A stretch of DNA of 64,000 bases, from assembly GCA_963783945.1 (NCBI GenBank), contig CAWAPS010000005.1, positions 124,001-188,000 of the forward strand. The letters are read 5' to 3'. This DNA comes from CAWAPS01 sp963783945. Lineage in GTDB: Bacteria; Actinomycetota; Acidimicrobiia; Acidimicrobiales; Palsa-688. A program made the position numbers and the translations under genes. Under the pieces are notes generated by a model. The model made no database searches, was not told where the DNA came from, and worked only from the letters and a program-made list of their open reading frames with translations. Positions within the stretch are counted from its first letter, which is position 1. Each line of letters opens with the position of its first letter. Below are positions 1 to 8,451 of this stretch, piece after piece.

Positions 1-8
1 TCGGCTCG

Positions 9-884
9 CTACGGCCATCCCAACAAGCGGGTGAGAGATCCGCCGAGAATGGCTTCCTTTTCGCCTTCCGTCAGGTCGTCGCAGTAGCGGATGAAGTTCA
101 TCGATTCGGCATATGTGTGCTTCCCCATGTACTGCTCCTGCGTCCCCGGGATCACCATGGGGGGCAGCCCGATGCGGCCATAGAAGCGGCCTATGTCACT
201 GGCCCACATCAGGCGGTTAGGGCCGAACGCGTCGACGATCGACCTGAGCTTCGGCACTACGTCGAGGAATGGGAACGGCTGACGCGATAGAGCCGGCAGC
301 CCGCACAGCTTGACGCCCACGTTCGGGAACTTCGCCAGCGCGAGCAGGTCGGGCAGCGACTTGAATGGCGGCTCTTCCGGCGTGTCCATGGGAGGCTGCC
401 TCAGACCGAGATGGTCGATGATGAGGGTCAAATCCGGGTAGCGCTCCGCCACGCCGACGGCAAGAGGTAAGGCGCGGGTGATGAACATGAAAAGGGGAAG
501 GTGCTGCCTTTCACAAGCACTGAAGATGGGGTCCCATTTGCCCTCCTGAAGCCGGGTGAGCTCCGATCCATCGAGGGGCCATCCGATGGTCGCCCGCAGT
601 GCCAGGAGCCCTTGATCGCGCTTGGCCTTGGCTTCCGCCACTGCCGCCTCGGCATCCGGTACATCAGGGCTGATGCTCGGCACATAGGCCATCCGTCCGG
701 GTGAGGCTTTGGCGGCGGCGGCCCCCCACTCTTCGGGTGTAAATAGGACTATGCCTGACACTCCTGTGGCATCCATATACGCGAGTGTTATCTCGGTGAG
801 GATGTTGTGCTGCGTCTCTTCATCATGTCCGGTCCAGTCCAGCCACGGCGCCGGATCATGCATTTGACCGTCGATGATCTTCAT
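9..884 (-). CDS. Amidohydrolase 2 family protein (TIM-barrel metal hydrolase or decarboxylase)
   Basis: Complete protein of 291 residues. The N-terminus MKIIDGQMHD gives the Q-x-H variant of the metal-binding D-x-H motif on strand 1. A later segment, LTLIIDHLGLRQPP (about residues 152-165), holds the conserved DH-G motif, and LMWASDIGR (about 227-235) holds the late Asp. This order is typical of Amidohydro_2 proteins (PF04909 family), which hydrolyse lactones or decarboxylate aromatic and amino-muconate acids. The substrate is unknown. It is followed on the same strand by nothing else in the window, and a second amidohydrolase lies 228 bases upstream, so the two may belong to one degradation cluster. 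The family call is firm and the reaction is not known. Confidence 0.85.
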   Translation of the reverse strand: MKIIDGQMHDPAPWLDWTGHDEETQHNILTEITLAYMDATGVSGIVLFTPEEWGAAAAKASPGRMAYVPSISPDVPDAEAAVAEAKAKRDQGLLALRATIGWPLDGSELTRLQEGKWDPIFSACERQHLPLFMFITRALPLAVGVAERYPDLTLIIDHLGLRQPPMDTPEEPPFKSLPDLLALAKFPNVGVKLCGLPALSRQPFPFLDVVPKLRSIVDAFGPNRLMWASDIGRFYGRIGLPPMVIPGTQEQYMGKHTYAESMNFIRYCDDLTEGEKEAILGGSLTRLLGWP

Positions 885-1112
885 TAGAGATCTCCTGTCT
901 CGTTACCTTGGATCGGTTCAAGTGCCAGGTCGTGCGGTAAAGCCAGACGGTCTTGCTGTTGATGGATAAGCAAAGGCGATAACGAGCCGGCTGGACCTCG
1001 GCGATCCCCCTCGACATGAGGCCTCAGATGCGCCTTCTCCTTGAAGATTCGCCGACCCCCATTACCAGACGTATGGACAGCTGTACCAACCTTGCGCTCC
1101 TCGCCGAGGTTA

Positions 1113-2312
1113 TCAAACTGTGACGGGAATCTTCATCACCTCGGCCAGGTTGCCCCCCATTACGCGGATGACATCATCTCTTGACAGGCCTTCGAGCTCA
1201 TCCACGTAGGAGAGCGGGTCCGACATGCCCTCGGCGTGGGGGAAGTCGGACCCGAATACAATCCGGTCGGCGCCGATGAGCTTGATCAGGCCGTGCGGGT
1301 CTTCCTCATGGAAAGGATGTATCCAGACGTTGCGCTTGAACACCATGAGCGGATCTTCGTCGTAGAGCCGAGGGTTGTGGGCATACGAGGTTCCCAGGGC
1401 CTCCACCAGGGGACGGACCCAGCCGGAACCGTTCTCGACCGGCAGGATGCGCAAGTTGGGAAAGCGGGACAGGAGGCCATGACCGATCATGGATGCAATT
1501 GTGTCGAAGATACCCCGGCCCTGAGTGTGCATGATGTCGAGAAACGCCGACGGACCCGCGAACGGGAGCATCTCGTCGTGGTTGCCTTCCCAAAGGCTGT
1601 AGTACCGCGTCAATCCGTCGTCGGAGGAGTGGAGGCCGACCGCAAGGTCAAGTTCGGTGACCCTCTCCCAGAACGGGTCGAACTCCGGTAGCGCGAACGA
1701 CCGGAATCCCTCGTACCCGGGAACCGGCGCGGGCCTGATGAGGACGATCTTTGCCCCGCGCTCGGCAACCCATTCCAGCTCCTTGATCGCCTCGCTCACG
1801 ATGGGGAGGGTGATGATGGGCGTGGGAAAGATGCGGCCCTCGTAGTTGAAAGACCAGTGTTCGTGCATCCATTGATTGAGGGCGTGTACGACCGCATGAG
1901 TAGCCTTGGGGTCGGAACGCAGCCGCTCTTCCAGCAGGCTGGCCAGCGTTGGCCACATGAGCGCGCGGTCGATGCCGAGCTCGTCCATAAGGGCGACGCG
2001 GGGCCCCGGAGCGAAGAAGGCGTCGGGTGACCGGAGCGGTTGGCCGATCATCTCCCGTTTGCTGACTCCGTCCGGGTTGCCGTGCTTGAAGAAGTCCTCG
2101 AAGGCCCCCGGTCGGGCTACCACCGTGAAGGTCGGGTTCGGGATGTACTCGGAGATCTGGTTCTTGACTGCGATCTTGTCGCGCCCGTTCACCGAGACGT
2201 ACTTGATCAAACCGTCGTACTCTCGAGGAAGAAACTTGGTGAAGGCGTCAGTCGTCTCGTACATGTGGTTGTCCGCGTCAAAGACTGGGAAGTCGACAAC
2301 GGTCTTGGGCAT
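1113..2312 (-). CDS. Amidohydrolase 2 family protein
   Basis: 399 residues from the chosen ATG. The frame is open to 2348, but the ATG at 2312 is preceded by a GGAGG five bases away and begins MPKTVVDFPVFDADNHMYE, so the shorter start is preferred. The D-A-D-N-H motif near residue 15 is the metal-binding strand-1 motif. RIVFGSDFPHAEG close to the C-terminus is the typical late Asp region, and ILPVENGSGWV lies in the middle. Such proteins are common in actinobacterial sterol and aromatic degradation clusters, where they act as metal-dependent hydrolases or decarboxylases. The sequence does not fix a substrate. It lies between another amidohydrolase and a cyclase on the same strand. Confidence 0.88.
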   Translation of the reverse strand: MPKTVVDFPVFDADNHMYETTDAFTKFLPREYDGLIKYVSVNGRDKIAVKNQISEYIPNPTFTVVARPGAFEDFFKHGNPDGVSKREMIGQPLRSPDAFFAPGPRVALMDELGIDRALMWPTLASLLEERLRSDPKATHAVVHALNQWMHEHWSFNYEGRIFPTPIITLPIVSEAIKELEWVAERGAKIVLIRPAPVPGYEGFRSFALPEFDPFWERVTELDLAVGLHSSDDGLTRYYSLWEGNHDEMLPFAGPSAFLDIMHTQGRGIFDTIASMIGHGLLSRFPNLRILPVENGSGWVRPLVEALGTSYAHNPRLYDEDPLMVFKRNVWIHPFHEEDPHGLIKLIGADRIVFGSDFPHAEGMSDPLSYVDELEGLSRDDVIRVMGGNLAEVMKIPVTV

Positions 2313-2475
2313 GACCACCTCCGTATCTCGTCGGACCGCTGCAGCCATGTTGTCAGACCGGCCGTGAGGCCGCTAGTCCGGCTCGAGGGGATGGCGCAAC
2401 CGGGTCAGGAGGCCGCTCGGTCGGTCCCGGGCCGCTTCGGGAGATCCCTGACTGTGCCTCGCTTGCGTCCCCGGG

Positions 2476-3405
2476 CTACTGGATGAAGAGGGGGTCGACC
2501 AGGCAGCCGGTGGCTCTCGGAAGCGGGGGAGGAGCGACAACCAGCCCTCCAACGATCGAGGCACTGTCGGCCGCCGCGTCCACCGCGGGCCGCAGGTTGC
2601 AGTTGTCGACCAGAAGCTGACCGATCGCCCAGATCAGCAGATGGACCTGAAATGAAGGCTCGGTGTCGTTGCTGGCGTCGAGGAAGTCCCAGCACAACAG
2701 GGACACGTGGTGTTCGGCGATCCACCGGGCCGCGTCCGCACCAGCTCCGGGCGTCAGGGCTCCCGACGCCGTGGCCATCCGGTGACCGGAAGCCTCGTAG
2801 CGGTCCCGACCCATGTAGAGGAGCAGAGCGTCGCCGGGTTCGAAAGACGTCCCCGCTGAACTCAGGGCGGCCTCGATGTCTTCTCCGGTGACCGGCGCCG
2901 CTGTATCCACCCAATCGGTGCCGCGGACCGACGGTACGTCGATGAGCACGCCACGGGTGAACAGCTTGTGCTTGGCCAGATCGGCGATCTCGGGGCTGTC
3001 GTCGGCGCCGACGGAGAAGCCCGAATACCAGGTCCCATGCCGTCCGAAGTGGTTGATGCCGTCGAGGTGGGTTTTTTGCTGACCGTGGGCGACCACAGTG
3101 AGGGTGTCCCCCGCCGTATTGACAACTCCTCCCTCGAGCGGAGCGCCCAGCAACGTGGTGGTTATGTCGTGGTGGATCATGTCGACCGATAGGACGCCCT
3201 CGTCCTGACCCATCTCGGCGCTCACCTGCAGGGGACGAGCCAGGGAGACGGTACGCCCGGTCCGGATGGCCCCGGCCGCCCTCTGGCGAGCCGCGTCGTC
3301 GATGTAGTTTGCCGTTCCCCTCCGGTCCTTCCTCCCGAACGGGGCACGGGCAGCCAGATCTTCCAGCCATGATGCGTACGCCGCATTGACGCCAGGGTCC
3401 GGCAT
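2476..3405 (-). CDS. Cyclase family protein (kynurenine formamidase-like fold)
   Basis: 309 residues. The central segment around residues 107-120 (HGQQKTHLDGINHF) matches the H-x-G-T-H-x-D-x-P-x-H signature of the cyclase / kynurenine formamidase family (PF04199), with K for G and N for P. The metal-binding His and Asp residues are present. Family members hydrolyse amides or lactones or carry out polyketide cyclisation. The gene starts with ATG at 3405 and has a spaced CAAGGAGCT upstream on the minus strand. It lies 163 bases upstream of the amidohydrolase at 1113-2312 and is probably co-transcribed with it, which suggests successive hydrolytic steps on one substrate. The substrate is unknown. 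Confidence 0.85.
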   Translation of the reverse strand: MPDPGVNAAYASWLEDLAARAPFGRKDRRGTANYIDDAARQRAAGAIRTGRTVSLARPLQVSAEMGQDEGVLSVDMIHHDITTTLLGAPLEGGVVNTAGDTLTVVAHGQQKTHLDGINHFGRHGTWYSGFSVGADDSPEIADLAKHKLFTRGVLIDVPSVRGTDWVDTAAPVTGEDIEAALSSAGTSFEPGDALLLYMGRDRYEASGHRMATASGALTPGAGADAARWIAEHHVSLLCWDFLDASNDTEPSFQVHLLIWAIGQLLVDNCNLRPAVDAAADSASIVGGLVVAPPPLPRATGCLVDPLFIQ

Positions 3406-3576
3406 GCCAGCTCCTTGTCTGTCAGGTAGTCGATGCCGCTTTGGTTCGAGGGAGGCTCATCTGGGCTACCTCGGTGCGTGAACCTATCATTCGGTGACGG
3501 ATTCAACGGATGGATCGAGTGGATCGAACATTGGTCCGGGCGCGGCCTTATCGGCCAGCAAAGAGAGGGGACACGG

Positions 3577-3836
3577 GTGGGGGATCGTCTGCAACGAAAG
3601 GTTGCCCTGATTACGGGCGGGGCGAGTGGGATGGGTAAGGCGGAGGCAGAGCGGTTTGTCTACGAAGGATGCTGCCTCTGATGGAGATGCAGCCCATTCC
3701 CCACATGGGCCGGCCCGAAGAGGTGGCAGCCCTGGTGCTCTTCCTGGCCAGCGACGAGGCCAGCTACATCACCGGCGTACAAATGGTGCTCGACGGAGGC
3801 CATCTCGCCGGTCCCTGGCGACCAGCAATGTCTTGA
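3577..3836 (+). pseudogene. Remnant of a short-chain dehydrogenase (SDR), centre deleted
   Basis: A GTG start at 3577 opens a frame reading RKVALITGGASGMGKAEAERFVYEG, the TGxxxGxG nucleotide-binding start of an SDR, and stops at 3681 after 34 residues. The next frame (3681-3836) begins at the overlapping ATG and reads RPEEVAALVLFLASDEASYITG...DGGHLAGPW, the conserved C-terminal end of an SDR. The catalytic Ser-Tyr-Lys core of about 170 residues between the two ends is missing and the frames differ by one. This is an SDR that lost its centre by internal deletion, not a functional gene. Confidence 0.85.
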
Positions 3837-3839
3837 TCC

Positions 3840-4011
3840 AACCGCCCATGACGCTGTAGCAAAAAAGCGCCTGACAGTTGGGCCAGAGCACCTTCTCTTG
3901 CATCTCATCACTGAGCGGGAGCCCCGACACGCTCCCGACGGCAAACGGCTACTTCGAGTCAGGGTGGGGAAAGTCGGTCGAGAAAACGGTGTTGTCGGCC
4001 CCGCCCCGGCA
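3840..4011 (-). pseudogene. C-terminal remnant of an amidohydrolase, with an in-frame stop
   Basis: Read on the minus strand, this stretch gives ADNTVFSTDFPHPDSK, a stop (TAG where TGG would give Trp), then PFAVGSVSGLPLSDEMQEKV, then LWPNCQALFCYSVMGG. The STDFPHPDS segment and the following pattern of N..ALF residues are the ordinary C-terminal end of an Amidohydro_2 protein. There is no upstream coding part, only a stop just before it near 4012. It overlaps the end of the SDR remnant on the other strand. It is a dead fragment, and it supports a history of deletion between the cyclase and the P450 cluster. Confidence 0.7.
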
Positions 4012-4319
4012 TTATTGGTCTGGATGCAGACTAGCCGTCGCCGGGCCAAGCCGCGACCAACCCCTCCTCAGAGGTGCCCGTCGGGGCCCGAAATAGCCGG
4101 TGTAAGGCGGGCCGGCAGGGGGCGGTGCTCGGCTGTCGCGGGCCCGAAGTCTGCTTGACGGATAGCTCGTACTCTGATTTAGTAGAACGATGTTTCCCGC
4201 GGCGTCGGGCGACACGATGAGTCAACCCTGATGCGCAGCTCGTAGTTGGCCGAGGAACCTGGATGGTGAGCTCGCAATCCGGGCTCTGGGAACACATCTG
4301 AGAACACAATGGAGGGACC
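4012..4319. other. Non-coding stretch before the P450 cluster
   Basis: About 300 bases between the dead fragments and the ferredoxin operon. No reading frame of quality is seen on either strand. It holds one sigma70-like promoter candidate (4155-4183, listed separately), and the second half probably acts as a leader. Confidence 0.5.
4155..4183 (+). promoter_or_regulatory. Candidate promoter for the ferredoxin-SDR-P450 operon
   Basis: TTGACG (4155-4160), a 17-base spacer, then TTTAGT (4178-4183). The -35 box and spacer are good and the -10 box is weak. It points into the run of genes starting at 4320/4453, about 140 bases upstream of the first start. Confidence 0.4.
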
Positions 4320-4460
4320 GTGGCATCCGACAGCATCGAAGTGGTGAAGAACCGCATCGGCCACCTGTCGCCGGAAGTCCAGTACAAGATCCTGAGGGGT
4401 AATGCCGAACGCCTGTACCGGTTCACGGCGGCCGAGCCCCCTGTGCTGGCCCGTGCCTGA
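4320..4460 (+). pseudogene. Short frame resembling an amidohydrolase C-terminus
   Basis: A 46-residue frame from GTG 4320, preceded by GGAGGG, reads ASDSIEVVKNRIGHLSPEV followed by QYKILRGNAERLYRFT. The pattern H-L-S-P-E-V-x-x-K-I-L-R-G-N-A-x-R-L-Y is how many Amidohydro_2 proteins end (the last helix, with the N-A-x-x-L box). The rest of such a protein is absent. It ends in GTGCCTGA, which also contains the start of the ferredoxin, so it may still be translated and coupled to the ferredoxin. It could be a remnant now serving as a leader peptide, or an unrelated small protein. Confidence 0.5.
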
Positions 4461-4674
4461 CGAGGACACCGGCTGGACCATCACCGTCGACCGCGATCTC
4501 TGCATCGGCAGCGGCATGTGCATCGTCTACGCGCCGGGCACGTTCGCCCACGACGAGGAAGCCAAGGCGATAGTGGTTGACGCCGGTGGAGACCCGATCG
4601 AGGCGATTCGAATTGCGGTGGAGGGTTGCCCCGTCGGCGCGTTGACCTTGGTGCCCCGAGAAGGAGGAGAGTGA
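4453..4674 (+). CDS. 3Fe-4S ferredoxin of a cytochrome P450 system
   Basis: 73 residues from GTG 4453, which overlaps the upstream stop (GTGCCTGA). Cys ligands are in CIGSGMC (about residues 17-23) and in the C-terminal GCPVGAL, the three-cysteine pattern of the small 3Fe-4S ferredoxins that carry electrons to bacterial P450s. An acidic surface (DEDTGW, HDEEAK) fits partner binding. The stop overlaps the start of the next SDR gene, and the P450 follows within the same run. The likely role is to pass electrons from a reductase (not present here) to the P450 at 5456. An earlier in-frame start at 4402 exists but would overlap the previous frame more. Confidence 0.9.
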   Translation: MPDEDTGWTITVDRDLCIGSGMCIVYAPGTFAHDEEAKAIVVDAGGDPIEAIRIAVEGCPVGALTLVPREGGE

Positions 4675-5459
4675 GAAAGGTGCTGCTCGATGCCAAGACA
4701 GCCGTCGTCACAGGTGCGGGATCCGGGGTCGGACGGGCCTCCGCGCTGCGCTTTGCCCAGGAGGGGGCACGGGTCCTGTGCGCCGACATTCAGCCGGAAT
4801 GGGTGAAAGAAACGGTGCAGCAGATCGAGGCCGCGGATGGCGTGGCCGGTGCCGAGGTATGTGATGTATCCAAAGAGGGGGATGTGGCCGGTGTGATCGC
4901 GGCCGCCGTCGAAAGGTTCGGGCGGCTGGACATCATGTTCAACAACGTGGGCATCCCGACGCCCCGACTCGGTTCGAAGCTGGAGGATCACACCGTGGAG
5001 GACTTCGAACGCCTGACCGCGGTGAACTTCCGGGGCGTATTTCTAGGTTGCAAGCATGCGGTGATCCAGTTCAAGAAGCAGGGCGGCGGCGGGGTGATCT
5101 TGAATACGGGTTCTGTAGCCGGACTGGTCGGCTGGGGTGGGGCGGTCTACGGGGCCACCAAAGGGGCGGTTCACCAACTAACCCGGGCGGTGGCCATCGA
5201 GGGCGCGCCATTCGGGATCCGGGCCAACGCCATCTGCCCGGCGGGAATGCCGTTCACCAACTTCATGGCCGCCGGCGGTCACGACCGCTCGCGGCTCGAC
5301 GAAGAGAAGCTCGGCGAGCAGGTTGGGGCCAGTCATCCCCTCGGCCGGCCGATCACGGCCGAAGACTGCGCCGACGCGGCGGTCTACCTGGTCTCCGATC
5401 GGGCTTCCAACGTGACGGGGGTCCTCCTCCCGGTCGATGGGGGGTACGTCGCGAGATGA
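4671..5459 (+). CDS. Short-chain dehydrogenase/reductase (classical SDR)
   Basis: 262 residues from GTG 4671, directly after AAGGAGGAGA and overlapping the ferredoxin stop (GTGA). GTG 4680 is the alternative. TGAGSGVGRA (about residue 15) binds NAD(P), NNVG marks the stabilising Asn region, NTGSVAG carries the catalytic Ser, and YGATKGA carries the Tyr-x-x-x-Lys pair. The C-terminus ends with TGVLLPVDGGY, usual for SDRs. It probably oxidises or reduces an alcohol or ketone made by the neighbouring P450. Its stop overlaps the P450 start (ATGA), so the three genes are translationally coupled. Confidence 0.93.
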   Translation: MRKVLLDAKTAVVTGAGSGVGRASALRFAQEGARVLCADIQPEWVKETVQQIEAADGVAGAEVCDVSKEGDVAGVIAAAVERFGRLDIMFNNVGIPTPRLGSKLEDHTVEDFERLTAVNFRGVFLGCKHAVIQFKKQGGGGVILNTGSVAGLVGWGGAVYGATKGAVHQLTRAVAIEGAPFGIRANAICPAGMPFTNFMAAGGHDRSRLDEEKLGEQVGASHPLGRPITAEDCADAAVYLVSDRASNVTGVLLPVDGGYVAR

Positions 5460-6697
5460 CCCAGATGCTCGATATCGATCGGGTCCGAAGGCTGTTCGAT
5501 CTGCGGGGGAGTTACCTGGTCCAGCTGGGCGGGGCGTACGAGGACGATCCGTATCCGACCTGGCACTCCCTTCGGGAGCAGGCACCCGTGCACGAAGGTG
5601 TGGTACACGAGTTGACCGGGTTCGCCGGGCCGGCCAGCTTCCACGGTCTGCCTTTCCCCGATCGCTCGCACTACTCGGCGTTCAGCTACGCCGCATGCGA
5701 CAGCGTTTACCGTGACAACGAGCTGTTCGCCTCCTCTCCCGACCCGATCGATCTGACCAAGGGGTCTCTCGACGCTCTCAACAGCATGCTCTCGATGGGA
5801 GGAACGCAGCACCGCCGGTACCGCGCCCTGGTGCAGCCGTCTTTCGTGCCCGCCAAGGCCCGGTGGTGGATCGAGAATTGGATCGACAGGACGGTCCATC
5901 TGCTCGTAGACAGCTTCGCGGGGAAAGGCCGAGCCGAGCTGAACGTGGATTTCTGCGCCGCCATCCCCGTACTGACCATCACCGGAAGCTTCGGGGTGCC
6001 GGTCGAGCAGGCCCTGGACATCAGGGAGGCCCTGGCTCGGCCGGCGGAGGTCATCGAGATCATCAAGCCTATTGTCGCCGCCCGCCGGGAGGCGCCGCAG
6101 GACGACCTGATCAGCATCCTGGTGGAATCAGAGATAAAGGACGAGGACGGAGCCACCCACCGGCTCTCTGATGCAGAGATCCATTCCTTCGCCCTCCTTC
6201 TCCTCGCGGCCGGCTCCGGGACGACCTGGAAGCAGATGGGCATCACACTCACCGCTCTCCTCCAACGTCCCGAGATGCTGCAGGCGGTCAGAGAAGACCG
6301 CCGGCTGCTCCGGTCCGCGATCGAGGAGTCCCTCCGGTGGTCTCCCACGGATCCCATGTTCTCCCGGTGGGTCACCAGGGACGTCGACTTCTACGGGACC
6401 CGCCTGCCGCGGGGCGCGGTGCTTCACATATGCCTGGGGGCAGCCAACCGGGATCCGGCGCGCTGGGAGCGGCCCGATGAATACGACGTCACCCGGGCGT
6501 TGAAGCCCAGCTTTGCCTTCGGCGGCGGGGCCCATGTGTGCCTCGGCATGCACGTGGCCAGGGCGGAGATGACAGTAGGCATAGGAGCGCTGCTCGACCG
6601 TCTGCCGAATCTCCGCCTCGACCCGGACCGGGAGCCACCCAGAATCGTCGGCTTCTACGAGCGCGGCGCCACAGAAATCCCTGTCGTCTTCGGTTAG
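5456..6697 (+). CDS. Cytochrome P450 monooxygenase with unusual I-helix
   Basis: 413 residues from ATG 5456, which overlaps the SDR stop. The K-helix E-x-x-R is EESLR. The haem loop FAFGGGAHVCLG places the ligand Cys at about residue 362. The I-helix reads AGSGTT at about residues 252-257, where the usual pattern is A-G-x-D/E-T, so the acid that normally relays protons is replaced by Gly255, while Thr256 is kept. The length is normal for a soluble bacterial P450. The neighbours (3Fe-4S ferredoxin, SDR, F420-type oxidoreductase, thiolase) suggest oxidation of a lipid- or terpenoid-like substrate before thiolytic cleavage. The exact substrate is not visible. Confidence 0.93.
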   Translation: MTQMLDIDRVRRLFDLRGSYLVQLGGAYEDDPYPTWHSLREQAPVHEGVVHELTGFAGPASFHGLPFPDRSHYSAFSYAACDSVYRDNELFASSPDPIDLTKGSLDALNSMLSMGGTQHRRYRALVQPSFVPAKARWWIENWIDRTVHLLVDSFAGKGRAELNVDFCAAIPVLTITGSFGVPVEQALDIREALARPAEVIEIIKPIVAARREAPQDDLISILVESEIKDEDGATHRLSDAEIHSFALLLLAAGSGTTWKQMGITLTALLQRPEMLQAVREDRRLLRSAIEESLRWSPTDPMFSRWVTRDVDFYGTRLPRGAVLHICLGAANRDPARWERPDEYDVTRALKPSFAFGGGAHVCLGMHVARAEMTVGIGALLDRLPNLRLDPDREPPRIVGFYERGATEIPVVFG

Positions 6698-6706
6698 GAG
6701 ATCAGC

Positions 6707-7156
6707 GTGAGCGAACCCAACTATCAACAGCCCGACGTGACCCTGCTCGGGGCCGAACACGTGCGTCGTTATCAGGAGACCGACGGCGAGGTCGGCTACC
6801 TCTGGAATGACGTGCCGATCCTGCTGTTGACCACGACGGGGCGCAGGACCCACCAGCCGCGCACCTCAGCGCTCATCTTTGGCCAAGACGGCCGGGACTA
6901 CCTGGTGGTCGCTTCGACCGGGGGGGCGCCAAGTCATCCTTCCTGGTATCTGAACCTGGTGACGACGCCGGAGGCGGCGATCCAGGTTCGGGCCCAGCAC
7001 GTCCCGGTAGTCGCCCACACCGCGTCGGAGGCCGACAAGCCCCGCCTGTGGAAGATCGTGACCGGGGTCTGGCCGAACTACGACGTGTACCAGACGCGCA
7101 CCGAGCGGGTAATCCCTCTGGTCGTGCTCAGCCCTGATTCCTCTCGCCCGTCCTGA
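6707..7156 (+). CDS. Deazaflavin (F420)-dependent nitroreductase family protein, Ddn-like
   Basis: 149 residues from GTG 6707 with GGAG six bases upstream, overlapping the end of the P450 gene. The core LLTTTGRRTHQPRTSALIF, then GGAPSHPSWYLNL, is the hallmark of the Ddn/Rv3547 split-barrel family. The basic T-G-R-x-T region binds the F420 phosphates, and S-H-P-x-W-Y-x-N-L is the conserved central box. Known members reduce nitroimidazoles, quinones or enones with F420H2. Here it probably serves the same pathway as the P450 and thiolase. Confidence 0.9.
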   Translation: MSEPNYQQPDVTLLGAEHVRRYQETDGEVGYLWNDVPILLLTTTGRRTHQPRTSALIFGQDGRDYLVVASTGGAPSHPSWYLNLVTTPEAAIQVRAQHVPVVAHTASEADKPRLWKIVTGVWPNYDVYQTRTERVIPLVVLSPDSSRPS

Positions 7157-7225
7157 TGGGGCCGGCGCCGCTTCTTGCCCCGGGCACCGGAGAGATCCTG
7201 TGAGACCACCGGCGGGACCAGGCAG

Positions 7226-8428
7226 ATGAGCGGGCGGTTTCGCGCCAGCAACCAGGTGGCCATCGCCGGCTACGCCCACAGCCGGGTGGAGCGCCACGCC
7301 GGGCAACCTCTAGGTGCTCTCACTGTCGACACGGCCCGCCAGGCGATCAGTGACGCCGGGCTGCTGGTGGATGACATCGACGGTTTCGTCACGGCCAGCT
7401 TGTTCCCGACCTCGGGAGCCCACGCAGTCGTGGACGGGGTGAGCATCGTTTCGGCCAACTGGCTGGCCGAGCAGCTCGGAGTCAATCCGCGTTACGCCGC
7501 GGGGTTCCAGGGCTTCGGCCAGCTTCCGGGATCTGTCTCCATGGCGGTCAACGCGGTCGCCAGCGGGGCGGCGGACTACGTGCTGGTGCACCGGGCGCTT
7601 CACAACCCTCAGGGTCGCTACCACGACAATCCGATGCGCGAAGCCCCCGGTTCTCAACAGTGGATCGTGCCGCAGGGGTACTTCGGGCCCCTGGCGATGA
7701 TCGCCCTCGTGTACAACGAGTACCTCCAGCGGTTTGGCGCGTCGCGAGAGGCGATGGCGGCGGTGTTGGTCGAAGCGCGCAAGAATGGCTCTCGCATTCC
7801 CTGGTCGTACTGGCACGGCCGGCCGCTGTCCGCCGACGAGTATCTGGCCGCGCCCTTGATCAACGACCCGATCTGCCGTTATGACTGCGACATCCCAGTC
7901 GACGGCGTTGCCGCCTTCGTGCTCACCTCCGCCGAGCGGGCGCGGGATCTCCCGAATCCGCCGGTGTACGTTGCGGGATACGCCAGTGGCTCGCCTCCGA
8001 CCCGGCGGCTTCCTCTGCATTGGCCCCTCGACGACATCATGTCCGTAGGAGCTGAGACTGCCCGGAGGCTGTGGACCCACGCCGGCATCGGACCCCGTGA
8101 GGTGGACCTACCTCAGCTGTACGACGGCTTCTCGCCGTTCATCTACTTCTGGCTGGAAGTGCTGGGATTCTGCCCGGTTGGTGAAGCGCACCTCTTTGTA
8201 CAAGACGGCGGCATCGACAGTGACCGCGCCGGAGCGCTACCCGTCTTGTCGGGTGGGGGGGCGCTCGGCAACGGGCGAATGCACGGCGTACCCCAAATGC
8301 TCGAGTGCTACCTCCAGCTCTCACGGCGAGCCGGTGACCGCCAGAGGGCCAACGCCACGGTGGGATTGGCGTGCCATGCCTCACCTCACTTCGGAGGGGC
8401 CGTCGTTTACAGCGCCGAGCCGTTTTGA
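7226..8428 (+). CDS. Thiolase family protein (SCP-x-like acetyl-CoA acetyltransferase)
   Basis: 400 residues from ATG 7226. The frame is open back to 7175, but MSGRFRASNQVAIAGYAHSR fits a thiolase start. It shows the two-domain thiolase plan: N-terminal VAIAGYA...LTVDTARQAISDAGL, a central DVDLPQLYDGFSPF-like segment, and the C-terminal GLACHASPHFGGAVVY. The canonical nucleophile C-x-S is not evident in the N-terminal half, as in several SCP-x-like or DitF-like thiolases that work with a partner protein. It probably removes acetyl- or propionyl-CoA from an acyl-CoA side chain in the same pathway as the P450. No DUF35/OB-fold partner is seen next to it. Confidence 0.85.
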   Translation: MSGRFRASNQVAIAGYAHSRVERHAGQPLGALTVDTARQAISDAGLLVDDIDGFVTASLFPTSGAHAVVDGVSIVSANWLAEQLGVNPRYAAGFQGFGQLPGSVSMAVNAVASGAADYVLVHRALHNPQGRYHDNPMREAPGSQQWIVPQGYFGPLAMIALVYNEYLQRFGASREAMAAVLVEARKNGSRIPWSYWHGRPLSADEYLAAPLINDPICRYDCDIPVDGVAAFVLTSAERARDLPNPPVYVAGYASGSPPTRRLPLHWPLDDIMSVGAETARRLWTHAGIGPREVDLPQLYDGFSPFIYFWLEVLGFCPVGEAHLFVQDGGIDSDRAGALPVLSGGGALGNGRMHGVPQMLECYLQLSRRAGDRQRANATVGLACHASPHFGGAVVYSAEPF

Positions 8429-8451
8429 AACCATGACTGGCGGTACAGTCG

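Noticed and set aside
5048..5455. A longer P450 protein beginning inside the SDR gene
   Set aside because: The upstream residues are an out-of-frame reading of the SDR gene, and ATG 5456 overlaps the SDR stop in the usual coupled way.
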